Source: Blasia pusilla (taxonomy: Eukaryota > Marchantiophyta > Marchantiopsida > Blasiales). From it: a stretch of 64,000 bases of DNA. The notes under the pieces are model-generated. The model saw only the letters and a program-made list of their open reading frames with translations. It did not search any database and was not told where the DNA came from. The stretch covers positions 26,660,001 through 26,724,000 of the forward strand of contig CM114271.1 in assembly GCA_050084515.1 (NCBI GenBank). The letters are read 5' to 3'. Within the stretch, counting starts at the first letter, position 1, and the number at the start of each line of letters is the position of its first letter. This document shows positions 24,387 through 35,369 of this stretch, one piece after another. The position numbers and the translations under genes were made by a program.

Positions 24387-26502
24387 ATGCGATCTGGGAG
24401 TAAGATTTCCTATCAGGCTGAGGAAAGTCGCATCTGGTTGCTGCACTGTGTTAGCCGACCCGAGCTTCCGGCGTTAGTGGAAGATGTTTCAATTGTCGAG
24501 GCGGCTTCTGCTTCCGGAGTTCATCTAGCCCCTGGAATCGTTCCTCGTGCGATATAGGTCTCCGTGATAAGTTCGTAGCGAGGGACTCGTGCTTCCTCGT
24601 CGTTCGGCGGCCACTCCTTGCTGGGGTCGCTTGCGGAAGCTCTTCGCGATCTCGGCACCGGTTGGCAGAAATGCGGACTCCAGTGCCGGCCAGTCCTGGC
24701 GTACCAAAGCAAAAACCAGATGTATCGTGCTCTTACATTCTCATGGTATGGGAGCTGGTCCGAACTATAACTTTGATCGGATGAATCTCGCAACTCCACT
24801 CATGACATGAGGGGTGTAATTCCCTTTCATAGGAGTTGGAAGCGCGATGTGTTCAACCTCGGTTCTCGGTTTTGGATTGTTGTGTGGCTTTTTTTGATTT
24901 TGCTTCGCGACTAGAATATGAAAACGTCTATCCCCTAGACGACTTCGAGAACTTCTGCTTAGGTGTTTCTGAAATGTTTGTAGGTGCAGCACCTGATTGA
25001 GAGATGTCTACTCCTCTCTATGGACCGAGAAGATTGTGTTTGTGCCCTCGCGAAGTATGCGCGCGTCAAGCCTGTCATTACGCTCACAGGTTTGCTCCGT
25101 CCCCTTTACTGTCCCTTTCTTTTTCTCTCGAATATTGATTTAACGCCGAACTATGGGCGTGTGGAATGTCAAATTTAATGTGGAACTACTAAGGGGCCTA
25201 CTGGTGGCTGCGGTCTGAGTATTGTGCTCATTCCCTATCTTCGTAGAAGGTCGATTCGCAGAATTATTGGGCATGCAACCCTCCACGGTAGGTTTGTTTT
25301 TTTCTTGTATCGCGCGGTATCCCCAAATTATCGCTATCCTTACTCATCGCATCGGATAATAATGCTTGATGATTGTTCCTGAAATATTTTCATGAGCTAG
25401 ACCAAAACGTAGAGTTAGGATGGCCACGAAGCCTTCAACTACCAGTTTCCGTTCTTCGTCACCACTGCGACTCATTGTGTGCAAGTAGTCGGCGATTTTT
25501 TTGGGTGGTTTTGGCATCGTTACCCCCTGCCCTACTCCCTGTTAGCCTAGGGTCGGAATTCACTCAGACTTGTCGATGCTAACTCGTAACTGTCTTTCAC
25601 ATCCATCCAAAATCATTTCATTTCCGCCCTTCTTCATACTCGTTTCTTGTCCCTTCAAATCGTTCTTTTCAACGCGGGGCTCCATCTACTATTACCAGCT
25701 CTAAACATTATCACCCTAGCGCCTTGACTTCACCCCGTTTCACAACAGTTTGGAGGTGGCGCAGACATGTTCGTAGGGTGAAAATTCTTTTAGTGATAGT
25801 TGGTGGACTAATGTTTCAGGGTTGGGCAGTTCAGCTTACATTTACACCCGATTCAGTCGCATTGGAGGGCACTAGACGCTACCTACGTGTTTGGGAGCTT
25901 TGCAATGTGAAGGTTTCCGCATAAGTTTGCACGTATCGCATGTCACCCGTCATACGTTCTTGGTAGTCTCAATCGTTTTTTCATCCGTGGGTTTCAATGT
26001 GGATCTCTGGGTACACAGTTAACGAATAAACAAGTAAAGATGGAATGTTTTTAAGTTCAGCTTGTTTCACGATGGTACTTGGCATCTCAAACATGTATCT
26101 GTAAAATTGTAAGGTCATATTGAGTAAGTTGAGGACTCTCGTTGTAATGCTAATGATCGGATTGGGCTTGCAGTATGGAAAGAGTTGGAGAAAGAGAACA
26201 AAGAATTCTTCTCCGCCTACTCAAAACAGAGAGCCGCGAGGCCTGCACGAGGTTTCAGTCAAGTTCTGGAGGAAGCAACTACCAAACTCTGCTCACAGAA
26301 ACTCGAATGCCCTGAAATCATCCGGGGGGCGAGCGAAGCGCCACTCCAACCTTGTAAGCTTTGCTCCTTCACCATTACGCCGTTGGGGTTCCGAATAGTC
26401 TTCCCATCGTCTACATTTCCCATCTTACTTTGTCATTCTGTGCTTTATCTAATGTAATACGACTGTGTTTCCTCGACAGGTCCTGCTGCCGTGTCCTTGT
26501 AA
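24387..26502 (+). CDS. Plant-specific TIGR01589-family protein (plant protein 1589)
   Basis: Four exons are proposed. Exon 2 (24,984-25,089) encodes VQHLIERCLLLSMDREDCVC, then ALAKYARVKPVITLT. Exon 3 (26,174-26,353) continues VWKELEKENKEFFSAYSKQR. This is the hallmark of a small plant-only family of unknown biochemical role, whose members carry a VQ-LIE-C...M...E...AL..HA.I.P..T..VW..LE.EN..FF..Y core. Donor and acceptor phases agree (ACA-G|TA joins T and V). Exon 4 (26,480-26,502) adds PAAVSL and a stop after donor CTT|GTAAGC. The start is less certain: ATG at 24,387 opens MRSGSKISYQ, which fits the short family N-terminus, but needs a non-canonical GC donor (CAG|GCTGAG) at 24,417. The protein would be about 112 residues with no signal peptide or membrane segment. 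It lies alone in a GC-rich island and looks intact. Family assignment is strong; gene ends are moderate. Confidence 0.8.
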
Positions 26503-27790
26503 GGACTCCTGGGAAAGACAGCAGCGTAGAGTTTCGTTTGACAGGAAGACTTGCCCCGAATATTAAACCAACTTCGAAGTCTTCCCCTCTCCCCTTCCCC
26601 CAATGGAACCTTGTAAATGACTACCTTGTTTCCTGGGAATGGTTATGCACATCGTGACCATTTATTTCACGGTTGCGTGACCGACCTGCAATCCCGCTTC
26701 TCCATGGGTTGAGTCGTTCCTAAAGGAATTTCAGTGACAACCCTAGCTAGCCAGTGGTTGTAGGTGGATCTTTAGTGTCGCATGCAGTTTGGCCTGGCAG
26801 TGTCGTTTTTGTGTGGACCTCGCCGGCACCCCTTTGTAACATTGTGTATACGGAAGACACCACAATTTTTTACCCGAGGTGGCGTACACCTGCGGGCCTG
26901 TTATCATGTATTAATCGAAACGGGACTTGGATCAATGCATCCTCCTCCTGACCTTATGAAACATCTACGATGAATGTGTCCTTGCATCTCTCTTCTCCCT
27001 GGGTGGAGTCTCAATCAGACGAAGTTTTCATCGCGCACCGCTCTCCGCCGAGTATAGGGGAAAATCGTTTGTCGCAGTAAGAAGGCGAAGAATCGCCGTG
27101 CACCGAAAAGTCGCGAAATGCCGTGTCGAGTCTTTACTCCACGTGGCTAGCAACGGATCGAACACGTAAAAATATGTTGAAAGTGCAGCCAGGTAGAGAA
27201 TATGAGCTGGGCACTTTGAGCAAAAGGACTGCGCCCGCGCAATCTTTCTAAACGTATCTCCCTCCCTGCTTTCAAAATGTCAGATATGACTTTTGTGATG
27301 GTTATAGTGCTCGGGAGAGTTCTATTCAACGAATCCTTCAATGCGCGAAGGTGTGACCTCAGGGATATGCATTAAGGTAGAAACCCACCGTAGCACCTCT
27401 GCAAGCGGTATTCCGGTAGGTTTCCATCCTAGTAGGACTTCCTCACACACCGGAACAGCACCGTGAGCGCTGTTCCGGTGAGTTTCTTCCCAGATGGACA
27501 TCATGGTAAAGCTGGCGAAGTGTAAATACTTCAACTTTAGAAACCTGCAACGTGGGCACTCTTGGGTCTTGACCCTCTGGAGTAGAAACCTGACCGTCGA
27601 CCATTCCTGTTCCGGTGTAGATCAGACACTCCTTCCCGGTCAGAACACGTCGCGTGTCGTTGCCCGATTCTCATCCCTATCCCCTCAGTTCTCATTCCTG
27701 ATTGTGTACCACTGTATCCACGGGGGTAAGCGTTGGCAATAAAGTTCATCATTGGCACAAGTAGATGGAATCCCAACTTGACTAGTGCGG
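26503..27790 (+). other. Downstream part of the GC-rich island; likely 3' UTR and flank
   Basis: No second gene is recognised after the stop at 26,502. An AATAAA occurs near 27,738 (GGCAATAAAGTTC), too far to assign with confidence. Overlapping frames on both strands look like chance in GC-rich DNA. Composition drops abruptly to AT-rich after about 27,820. Confidence 0.4.
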
Positions 27791-28780
27791 ATAATAGGAG
27801 GCAGCCCTATAACTTTTAGGTGCCCACGTATGTATAAATTTTAATTGCATAATTGGATTCGAAAAATCCTGTTAGTGTAGGTAATAAATAATTTTTTTGG
27901 TTAAAAAGATGTGATCTCAAAATGAAAATTATTTTCCAATAAGAATGTATGAAGAATTTCAAATATGTGGATACATTTATAAAATGATTGTCACATTTGA
28001 ACCTAAATTCAGTGGACCTTTAGATGTCCATTGTGGGACAGAATATTATGGTTTAAGAAGTACCCAAATTAACATAGATTTTTTGTATTAAGGAGGACAA
28101 ATTTTTTTAAAGAAATATGGTTTCATTATAAACTTGAAAATCTAAGGAGATAAACTTGTGCATGTGCATGGTTCACTCTCAATCATTCCATATTCTTCTA
28201 AGATAACAACATAATCCTATTTGTATTCACAAAATAATTTTATTGGTATAAGATTAAAATTATATTTGATTTTAATTAATTTCAGTTAATAATGATAATA
28301 ATAAAATATATTATATTTACCATTGATATGATTAACTAACCCCTTAAAATATCAAATATTTAACTTTGAATCCATTTTACTTAAATGCCATTTATATATT
28401 TATATTTGATGATATTTATATTATATAAAATAATAATAATTAAAAATCAAATGAAATATTTAGATTACCCTTGATATGATAAATTAAAAGGATATTTATA
28501 CTACCTTTGAAGTAATTAACTAGTCCCTTAAATTATCTTATATTGTGTATATATGGAGCATATTTAACAAGAAATGACATCAAATATATATGCCATCCTT
28601 TTGAACATCCATTACATACCAACAATATGAATGCCCTTCTAGTAGATCTATACAACATATATCAAACACTTATAGATATCATTTTCAAGATTTGATCAAC
28701 TGTACCATCGATATTGGTAAAGAGCGTAAGTTAATTTGGAGCTCGTCCAAACAACAAAAAGTAAGTTTAAAAAGATGCTA
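27791..28780. other. Very AT-rich spacer
   Basis: No gene is seen. A phrase TTGATATGATWAA...CCTTAAA recurs with variation near 28,325, 28,470 and 28,510, pointing to weak internal repetition. The rest is low-complexity A/T sequence. Confidence 0.5.
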
Positions 28781-28789
28781 AGGATGGTT

Positions 28790-29210
28790 GATTCCTAAAC
28801 TTTTACCCGATAGCCAACTATGGCAGTTTTTAGTCCCAATCTCCCAAGGAACCTTCCTACAAGCCATATTTGCGCAAATTCCCCTTCACTACCTAGAGAA
28901 TACACTTTGTTAGGCAATGTGCCTCAAGATGATTTCTCAATGTGGTATGGTGGTTGAACAACTCCATATCACACAAGGTCTAAAACTCCTTGGGAACTTG
29001 GTGCCTAGATCTTTCAACACTTCTGTTGGTACGCCATATTAACTCAATGCCACATTGAGGAATGCATTTGCTGCTCCCTCACTTTCTTTTTCAGGAAATG
29101 GAACCAATTATAACCACTTCAAGAAGTACTCGACCATCATCAACATGTACTTGTTATGGCACTCTGTTAATGGTAGAGACCTTGCAAAATCCAAATTCCA
29201 TGGGTAGCCA
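28790..29210 (-). mobile_element. Gypsy integrase core relic
   Basis: On the minus strand from about 29,205 the frame reads PWNLDFARSLPLTECHNKYM, then LMMVEYFLKWL, LVPFPEKESEGAANAFLNVA and YGVPTEVLKDLGTKF. This is the Ty3/Gypsy integrase catalytic core around its first two acidic residues (W.(I/L)DFA.PLP.. and TD.G.EF; here the second reads KDLGTKF). In-frame stops interrupt it after FLKWL and after VALS, and the third acidic region is not recognisable. It is a dead fragment with no adjoining RT. Confidence 0.75.
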
Positions 29211-30740
29211 AAAACCATTGTTAAGACTTAAGTCAGACTTCATAAAAGGATCCGTGGATATTAAATGACATTTGATTAGCAAGTGTTAAGCAATACCAAA
29301 TTCACAAGTATCAAATGACAGTGGATCTGTAGTTTCAAGCAACACCGGATCCACAAATTTCAATGGATATATATCAAATTTGCAAGTATCAAGGGATATT
29401 GGATCTGTTGGTGTCAAATTGACAAAGGATTTACACCAGTCAGATGACACGAGTTCAAGAGAACAATAATTGGAAGTGATAAGAAGTATAGGTGCCACAT
29501 AACGACAAGTTCATGGAAACATGTGAATCAAGTATAGCCAAACAAAGATAAGTGTGGATATCTTAAATAAGTCACGAGTAAAGGTGTTGCACAGCAAGTC
29601 AATTTGGATTACAAGACTGAAAATAATAGGGCTTAAGAAAAGGAATAATTTTTTAAAAAGAAGGATAGGTGAAAGTACAAAGTGAAGGAATAGGAATATC
29701 TATACTCTTAATGAAACATGGGGGGTTACTATCTGGGGAGAAAAAAAGTAAAGGGATTCTTAAAGAAGTGAAGCTTGCAGTAGAATTATGTGTTACAGGG
29801 CTATTTTCTTTAGCGATTGGATTTTACATCGTGCCTTCTTTAGCTCCTTGTACTATTTACCTGGCTAGTTTCCGTCGTGCCTTGGTTGGCATCAGTTTGA
29901 GACATATGTCAAAGAAATATTAGAGGCAGTGCATGGACACGTGTTATGTATAGTGAGCACATGTTATGTGCAGATACCTACAGACATTTGGCAGACATTT
30001 GAGGCTTTTGAGTGTAGATAAATATTTCTTACTCTCCTTCGAGTGTTTAATCTGGAGAAGGAAGAGGTGGGCCAACTACTATTAGCGGGGGGAGGAAGAT
30101 CCGAGCATCGAGTGCATTCCTAATCTGCAGTCGCGTCAAATTTTGAGTGTGTAGTTTCAAATCTGAAGCCCGTAGCTCATGCTGTTGTAGCGTTCATCTT
30201 CTCATTCACAGTAAGCAACATTGAATTCATAGTAAGAAGGTCTTTCTCTCTACATTATGTTCTCTCAATAAAAAAATGACTCAATCGTTTGAGTTTGAGA
30301 CAAAGGCCAATCCTTGGATCTCTCTCGATTTTCTTATCGCATCAAGGTGCTACTAAGATACTAAGATTGAAGCTGTGTGAAATTTCCTAAGTGAATGAAA
30401 AACTAGAATTTTCGTTTGAGTTTGAGGGAGAGGCTCATCTTGGTCGCACTATCTGTCTGAGAGCGCACCACAGATTGTACTACCCATGATGCACGATCCT
30501 ATTTGGGGTAGGGGCGGACCATCTGCTCTCCAATTGTCAGAGGAACGAGGAATCCGACTAAGAAGGGATGGACTTCTTACAGATTTTTGATGAGATAGCA
30601 TGCTTGCTTTCTCTCTGGCCGATTTCATTTAGGGCTCTTGTGAACAAGAAATGACTTTATTCATTAATGAATTCATTTAGTCTTTCTCCTTTGCGGGACA
30701 TTGCCCACTTCACAACACTCAGCCCCAGGGATGCCAGTCT
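29211..30740. other. No recognised gene; degenerate short-unit repetition at 29.23-29.46 kb
   Basis: Between about 29,227 and 29,460 a phrase like AAATTYACAAGTATCAA followed by TGGATCTGT recurs several times with changes, so this is a degenerate tandem repeat. The frame 29,669-29,923 plus is not similar to anything I know. The remainder up to 30.74 kb shows no gene. Confidence 0.45.
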
Positions 30741-30745
30741 TCCTC

Positions 30746-31042
30746 TCATTGAGTCTTGTAATGGTGATTTCTGTCCAACGCATTCTTAAGCTTGTATATT
30801 GTAAAGTAATCGTGGAGTTCCAATTCTTCCTCCACTGCTGACTTTGGATCTCTTTCTCTCGAGATTGGATGATGAGCGTGTATGGCGACGGGCAACATGA
30901 TCGGATATCCCATGAGAAGAATGAGGATAAAGAGCAAGTTCACATCAAAGCATATGCATGGGCAATAAATCTGCACAAAGATGCTTTGAAACACCCCTAA
31001 GATCCAAACCACAGTGACCACTTTGGTGAATCGACGATTCAT
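30746..31042 (-). CDS. Hypothetical small membrane protein ORF (doubtful)
   Basis: This minus-strand frame of 98 codons starts MNRRFTKVVTVVWILGVFQS and contains two hydrophobic stretches (about residues 8-27 and 33-55). An acidic tail follows, with ERDPKSAVEEELELHDYF. I do not recognise a family. No splice partners, upstream promoter signals or flanking exons could be linked to it. It may be one exon of a decayed gene, or a chance frame in transposon-rich DNA. Confidence that it is expressed is low. Confidence 0.2.
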   Translation of the reverse strand: MNRRFTKVVTVVWILGVFQSIFVQIYCPCICFDVNLLFILILLMGYPIMLPVAIHAHHPISRERDPKSAVEEELELHDYFTIYKLKNALDRNHHYKTQ

Positions 31043-32712
31043 TTCGGAGCTGATGACATCGTATTTGTGTAAAATCTAAAGCAATCAAAATCAGTGTCGC
31101 TCTCTATGAGTCCTAAATTGCGGAGATCCCATCCGCTCACATTAGTTACATAGGATTGATTAGATGATGAAGGTTTCATTCAATCGGAGAAGCTCAAGTT
31201 TTAAGCTATGTATATGAGCGAGATAGATGAATTCCTAAACTTCTTTTGTTTTCTATCCCATTTATAGGCGCACGCGCTTGTACCTGGGCCAGTTCTTGTT
31301 CTTGTTCCTGTCCATGTCCAGATTTGCGCACCGACTTGTGGGATTCATGGATTCATGTCTATCATGCGGCCATGGATGGAACATACAACCAAATGACCTC
31401 CTCTTGCACAAATCAGTTGCTTCTGCTTCTTGCGAGTCCTACCCCACCACCTAATCATTTTCCTCGACCATTGCTGCAGCAGAAGCATCATCTCTTACAA
31501 CCCCTTGACTCCTTTCCTTCCCTCCATGTACCAATTCCTTTGCACCATCTTCTCTCCACCCCACCCGCTCTCCACTCTCCACTTTCTACCATCCATGTCT
31601 CACTTCTCACATCCGACCATTATCATTCCACCCATACTCGTGTTGGAGAACCTCGTGGGGGTGCCCACTGTTGCCATTGATATGGATGTATGTAGCCGAG
31701 TACGTACTCTATAGGTTACCGAGTACGTACATCCTCTAATTAAGAAATTTGAATATTATATATATTAAAATTTTTATTTGTCAAATTTGAGTCTCGTGCA
31801 TCGTACGGGCATTTTTACTACAATATATAGAGAGAGGAGAGATACATAATCTGCTTATAATGGAAGTAGATTTGATTAATTAAAAGAATAAATACCCTTA
31901 GAAGGAGGGGCTTCATGTTGAAAGTCCAATTTGTGTGGAGTTTGTGTATATATACCTTAGCACATGATGAAGTAGAACTTAGATTTGTATGTCTGGAAGT
32001 GTTACGAATCAAGCATAACACCCATTATTTGTAGTGGATGCTAATGTGGAGTTGAAACACTGAACAATGCTTGAACCTGATCACACACCATGCACCAAAC
32101 AACAAATTTCTCTAAGTCTATCTTCATGCCTTATCACCATTACTATAATTGGAGCAAGAATATGTTTGATTTATCCCCCAATGTCCCAACTCCATGTGGT
32201 TATGCTTTACCAATTGTACTCTATATGAAGGATGAGGCACTAATCATACTCTACCAACCTTCTAAACACGTTAAACATGTGTCTCCTCCCACATGAACTA
32301 TCTAGCTGGTTGTAGGATCTGATCCCACTCTTTAGCACCACTGCGTCTGCTATAATGCATCATAGCCTCTATTGCTCCTAGCTTCATCTTGAAGCACTCA
32401 AGACCTTCAAAATTTGCAAGTGGAAGATTTAGGTTGAGTCTTAATTAAAGAGTCAACCAATTGCACGTTTCTGTAAGTAGATGAGAAACCACCAGCGCTA
32501 ATTGGCTCAAGTCTCCCCAAGTGTGTACCATCTCTCCAAGAAATCCTCTTCCCCTAGCCTTGAAAAATGTCCCCAAGTCGATTGCCTATATTGGAGCGCG
32601 TCGGTTAATTCTTCAAGTTCAGTCCCTTAGCTCATGACCAAGCATATATCATGGTTGGTTGTTTGTTCAAGGACTTAAGTGGGAAAAGAGGGAAAGTGTC
32701 CCCACCTATAGG
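31043..32712. other. No recognised gene
   Basis: The frame 31,246-31,680 plus and its overlapping neighbour at 31,430-31,714 are rich in Ser, Pro, His and Leu. They come from a pyrimidine-rich stretch, and two frames being open at once argues against coding. No domain is recognisable elsewhere in the stretch. Confidence 0.4.
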
Positions 32713-32720
32713 TTCTTCTA

Positions 32721-33032
32721 CAAGGTTGCATGTGGACAAAGTCCGTGTCCGTGGACTTATGTCCGTCTTATGGAAGGACTTGTCCATATGGGCCCCACCT
32801 TTCCCTTCTTTCTCCTTTCCCTTACTTGCATTCGTGTTCTATACTCCCCTGTTTCTTCCTCCATCCACTTCCACTCCCTCCTCCCTCATTGCTCCACTCA
32901 CCCTTGCCTTGCCTTCCATCATGGACTATAAGTGTGGATCCCACCTCTTCGAACCCATGTCCGTGGACATGTGTGGACTTGTCCGTCCATGTCTGTCCTA
33001 AGGAAGGACTTGCCCATTTTTTTGCAACCATG
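32721..33032. mobile_element. hAT-type MITE, copy B, with perfect 8-bp target duplication
   Basis: The element begins CAAGGTTGCATGTGGACAAA and ends TTTTTTTGCAACCATG, giving terminal inverted repeats CAWGGTTGCA. It is flanked by identical TTCTTCTA at 32,713-32,720 and 33,033-33,040. Subterminal motifs (GTCCGTGTCCGTGGAC on the left, GTGTGGACTTGTCCGTCC on the right) form a second layer of inverted and direct repetition, as expected for hAT transposase binding. The core is C/T-rich. Overlapping open frames here (32,651-33,041) are by-products of that composition. It is the youngest-looking of three copies in the window. Confidence 0.92.
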
Positions 33033-33040
33033 TTCTTCTA

Positions 33041-33780
33041 GGATTCACCATAATAAACCTAAGTTCCTAAGTTTCCTCCTAGGGCCATTGATTTTGGCCC
33101 TCAACCCAAACGTGTTTCATAACCTGTAGCTATATGCTTGACTAGCTATCCATCAAGATGGCTTCGCAGAGGTTTCCTACAACTTATACAACTCGTGGCT
33201 CCCCAAATACATCTTGGGGTGTTGACCCAAATTTTATGTATCTCATAGATAGCGCTTGACTTGACTCCATGTTTGGTGTCCTATGGTTGTCTTGTCGCCC
33301 ATCACGTTTTGTGATTAATTAGTCTCATGGCGTCTTGCTCGTCTTGACTACTCGCATGTTCATTGATTATCAACTTTTCTATCGCCCTTGACTTGACACT
33401 TGGCTCCAAGGTCCCAAAACTTTCTTGCCTTGCCTTTGTCTCAATGAGTAACTACGCCCCTTTCCCGCCTAACGCTAGTCTTTAGATATATTGAAGTCTT
33501 TCCTCTTGGATAGAGGATGATGACCCGCTTTTTGGGTCCCTGCTAGTGTGAGCGCCATCGAATTAGCTATTTGCAACGTTAGGCAAGTGCATAGGTACTC
33601 CAAGACTATCCCAATTTTATGGATATCTTGGTCATCTATCGGCTCCTCATTGGCCTCTAGATTTGAGGACTCTCCATCTGATCTTGTTGGCAAGGTTGAT
33701 GCTCTCCATGATACTTAAACCAAATTAAAAAATTCATGCCATCCAGGAACCATTTCCTTGTCATCCTCCCAAACAACTCC
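33041..33780. other. No recognised gene
   Basis: Only chance frames are seen. The stretch leads into the second Gypsy fragment. Confidence 0.4.
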
Positions 33781-33784
33781 AATT

Positions 33785-34480
33785 GTGTCTCACTAACTCA
33801 CACATGGGTTTTGACTCAAATCATCTTCATCTTGGTTGAGTCTCCTAGGCCGATAGGCCACTTGAAATCATACTCTTGCAACAAAAAATCTACATGGTAA
33901 TCTTTCTTGTTATCTTGTTGGACTTCATCAACTATTTTTATTGGCTAATAATAAGACATAACCCTTAATTCTAAACCCTTAATCTTCAAAACACCCATGT
34001 AGGATGTTGCTAATGCTTCTCTATCGTAGCATTGAAGACTATGATGTCATCTATATAACATTGAGAAAAATCCAAGCTTCGTAAGATTCTTTCCACGATC
34101 CTTTGAAACACCGTCGTGGGGATCTTTAACCCTCAAAACAACCATTGGTACAAAAAATCCTTTCCATGAGAATAGAATCCCCAAGATGTCATCTTTTGTA
34201 TATCCTTTAGTCTCATAGGCAATTGATCATATCCAACTCAAAAACTAATGAAAGGAAGACCTTGGCATGACTCAAGAATATATGGGCATTGCATATGAGT
34301 TGAACCTCGTCTTCTAGTTGATAGGTGAGAAGTCTCCACATATCTCTCCATTTGTCTTGTTGCCATGCATATCTTTTCTCATGAGCATGACGATGGCACA
34401 TGCATACACTGCATGTGACATCTCCACTTGCCCTACTTCAACCAACTCCAACTCTAAATCATGGCGGTCTCCATATCATT
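33785..34480 (-). mobile_element. Second Gypsy pol fragment, internally deleted
   Basis: The left edge (33,790-33,960) matches 2,041-2,190 of the first Gypsy fragment: ACATGGGTTTTGACTCAAAT, CATCTTGGTTGAG and CTCCTAGG, then CATCAACTATTTTTATTGG. Positions 34,030-34,250 on the minus strand correspond to the RT segment leading to the YIDD box (GATGTCATCTATATAACA is its complement). The RNase H part present in the first copy is missing, so the fragment has a large internal deletion plus frame damage. Confidence 0.65.
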
Positions 34481-34648
34481 GTATCTTTAAAACCCAAAAC
34501 CCCATTTCATCATTTGATCAATCTTTGACTCCTCTTTTCACCTTCAAATGCAATGTTCCTTGCTTGTTCCTCCCTTCCTCACCTCATTTGTTCACCTTTG
34601 ATTCTTGATCAATGAAGAGATAATGACAAACTCTACATGAGGAGAGTC

Positions 34649-34651
<3 letters not shown>

Positions 34652-34689
<38 letters not shown>
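34652..34689. repeat. (TC)19 microsatellite
   Basis: This is an uninterrupted run of TC dinucleotides over 38 bp. Perfect repeats of this length are usually polymorphic in plants. Confidence 0.97.
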
Positions 34690-34691
<2 letters not shown>

Positions 34692-35365
34692 AAGTCCCAT
34701 GACCTAGTGTTTGGGGAATAATTATATGTAACTATTTCCTTCTGAAATGACTTGAAGGTGGTGACAATATATGGCCTCATCTGAATCAAAATACATACCT
34801 TTCGATAACAAGCCTATATCATCAACAATTCGATATGGAACTTTGGAAGAGGAGTTAGAGCTAGAGAAGATCAAGAAGTTTGAGGCAAACTTAAAGAAGA
34901 CCAACCATGGAAGGAGGAAGAGTGGGTAACAAAGAACTAAAGAAGTGGTCACCTAAAAATTGAGGATTATAGTAAATACCACATTTGATGTTAAATTAAA
35001 TTTCTTAATATAATGGTGCAATATTATTTTGATATAGTGCATAGTAGAGGTATGATTTAGAGAGATAAAGAGATTCCATTTGAGGGGGAGAACTCAATGT
35101 TTGTATTTGTTAATGTTTGCAAAACAAGTTATAGTAGCGAAGAAGGTTTAAGGGCTTACTAGAAGGGTATATAGTGAAACCACACACTTTTTCTACAATC
35201 AATAAGTAAGTAACTTTGCATGTGGACTTATGTTGGTGGTATTTTTCACATGAACTCCTCTTAGCATAAATATATTATACTATTGGAAACATATGTATCA
35301 CCCTAAAAAATATAATCTTACAACCAAACAAATTTCCTTACAACATGTGTTATTTTTTTTCCCTA
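34690..35365. other. No recognised gene
   Basis: AT-rich DNA without recognisable coding content precedes the CACTA relic. Confidence 0.4.
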
Positions 35366-35369
35366 CTTC

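Noticed and set aside
31246-31714. 144- and 94-codon Ser/Pro/His-rich frames
   Set aside because: Both come from one pyrimidine-rich stretch read in two frames; no supporting signal.
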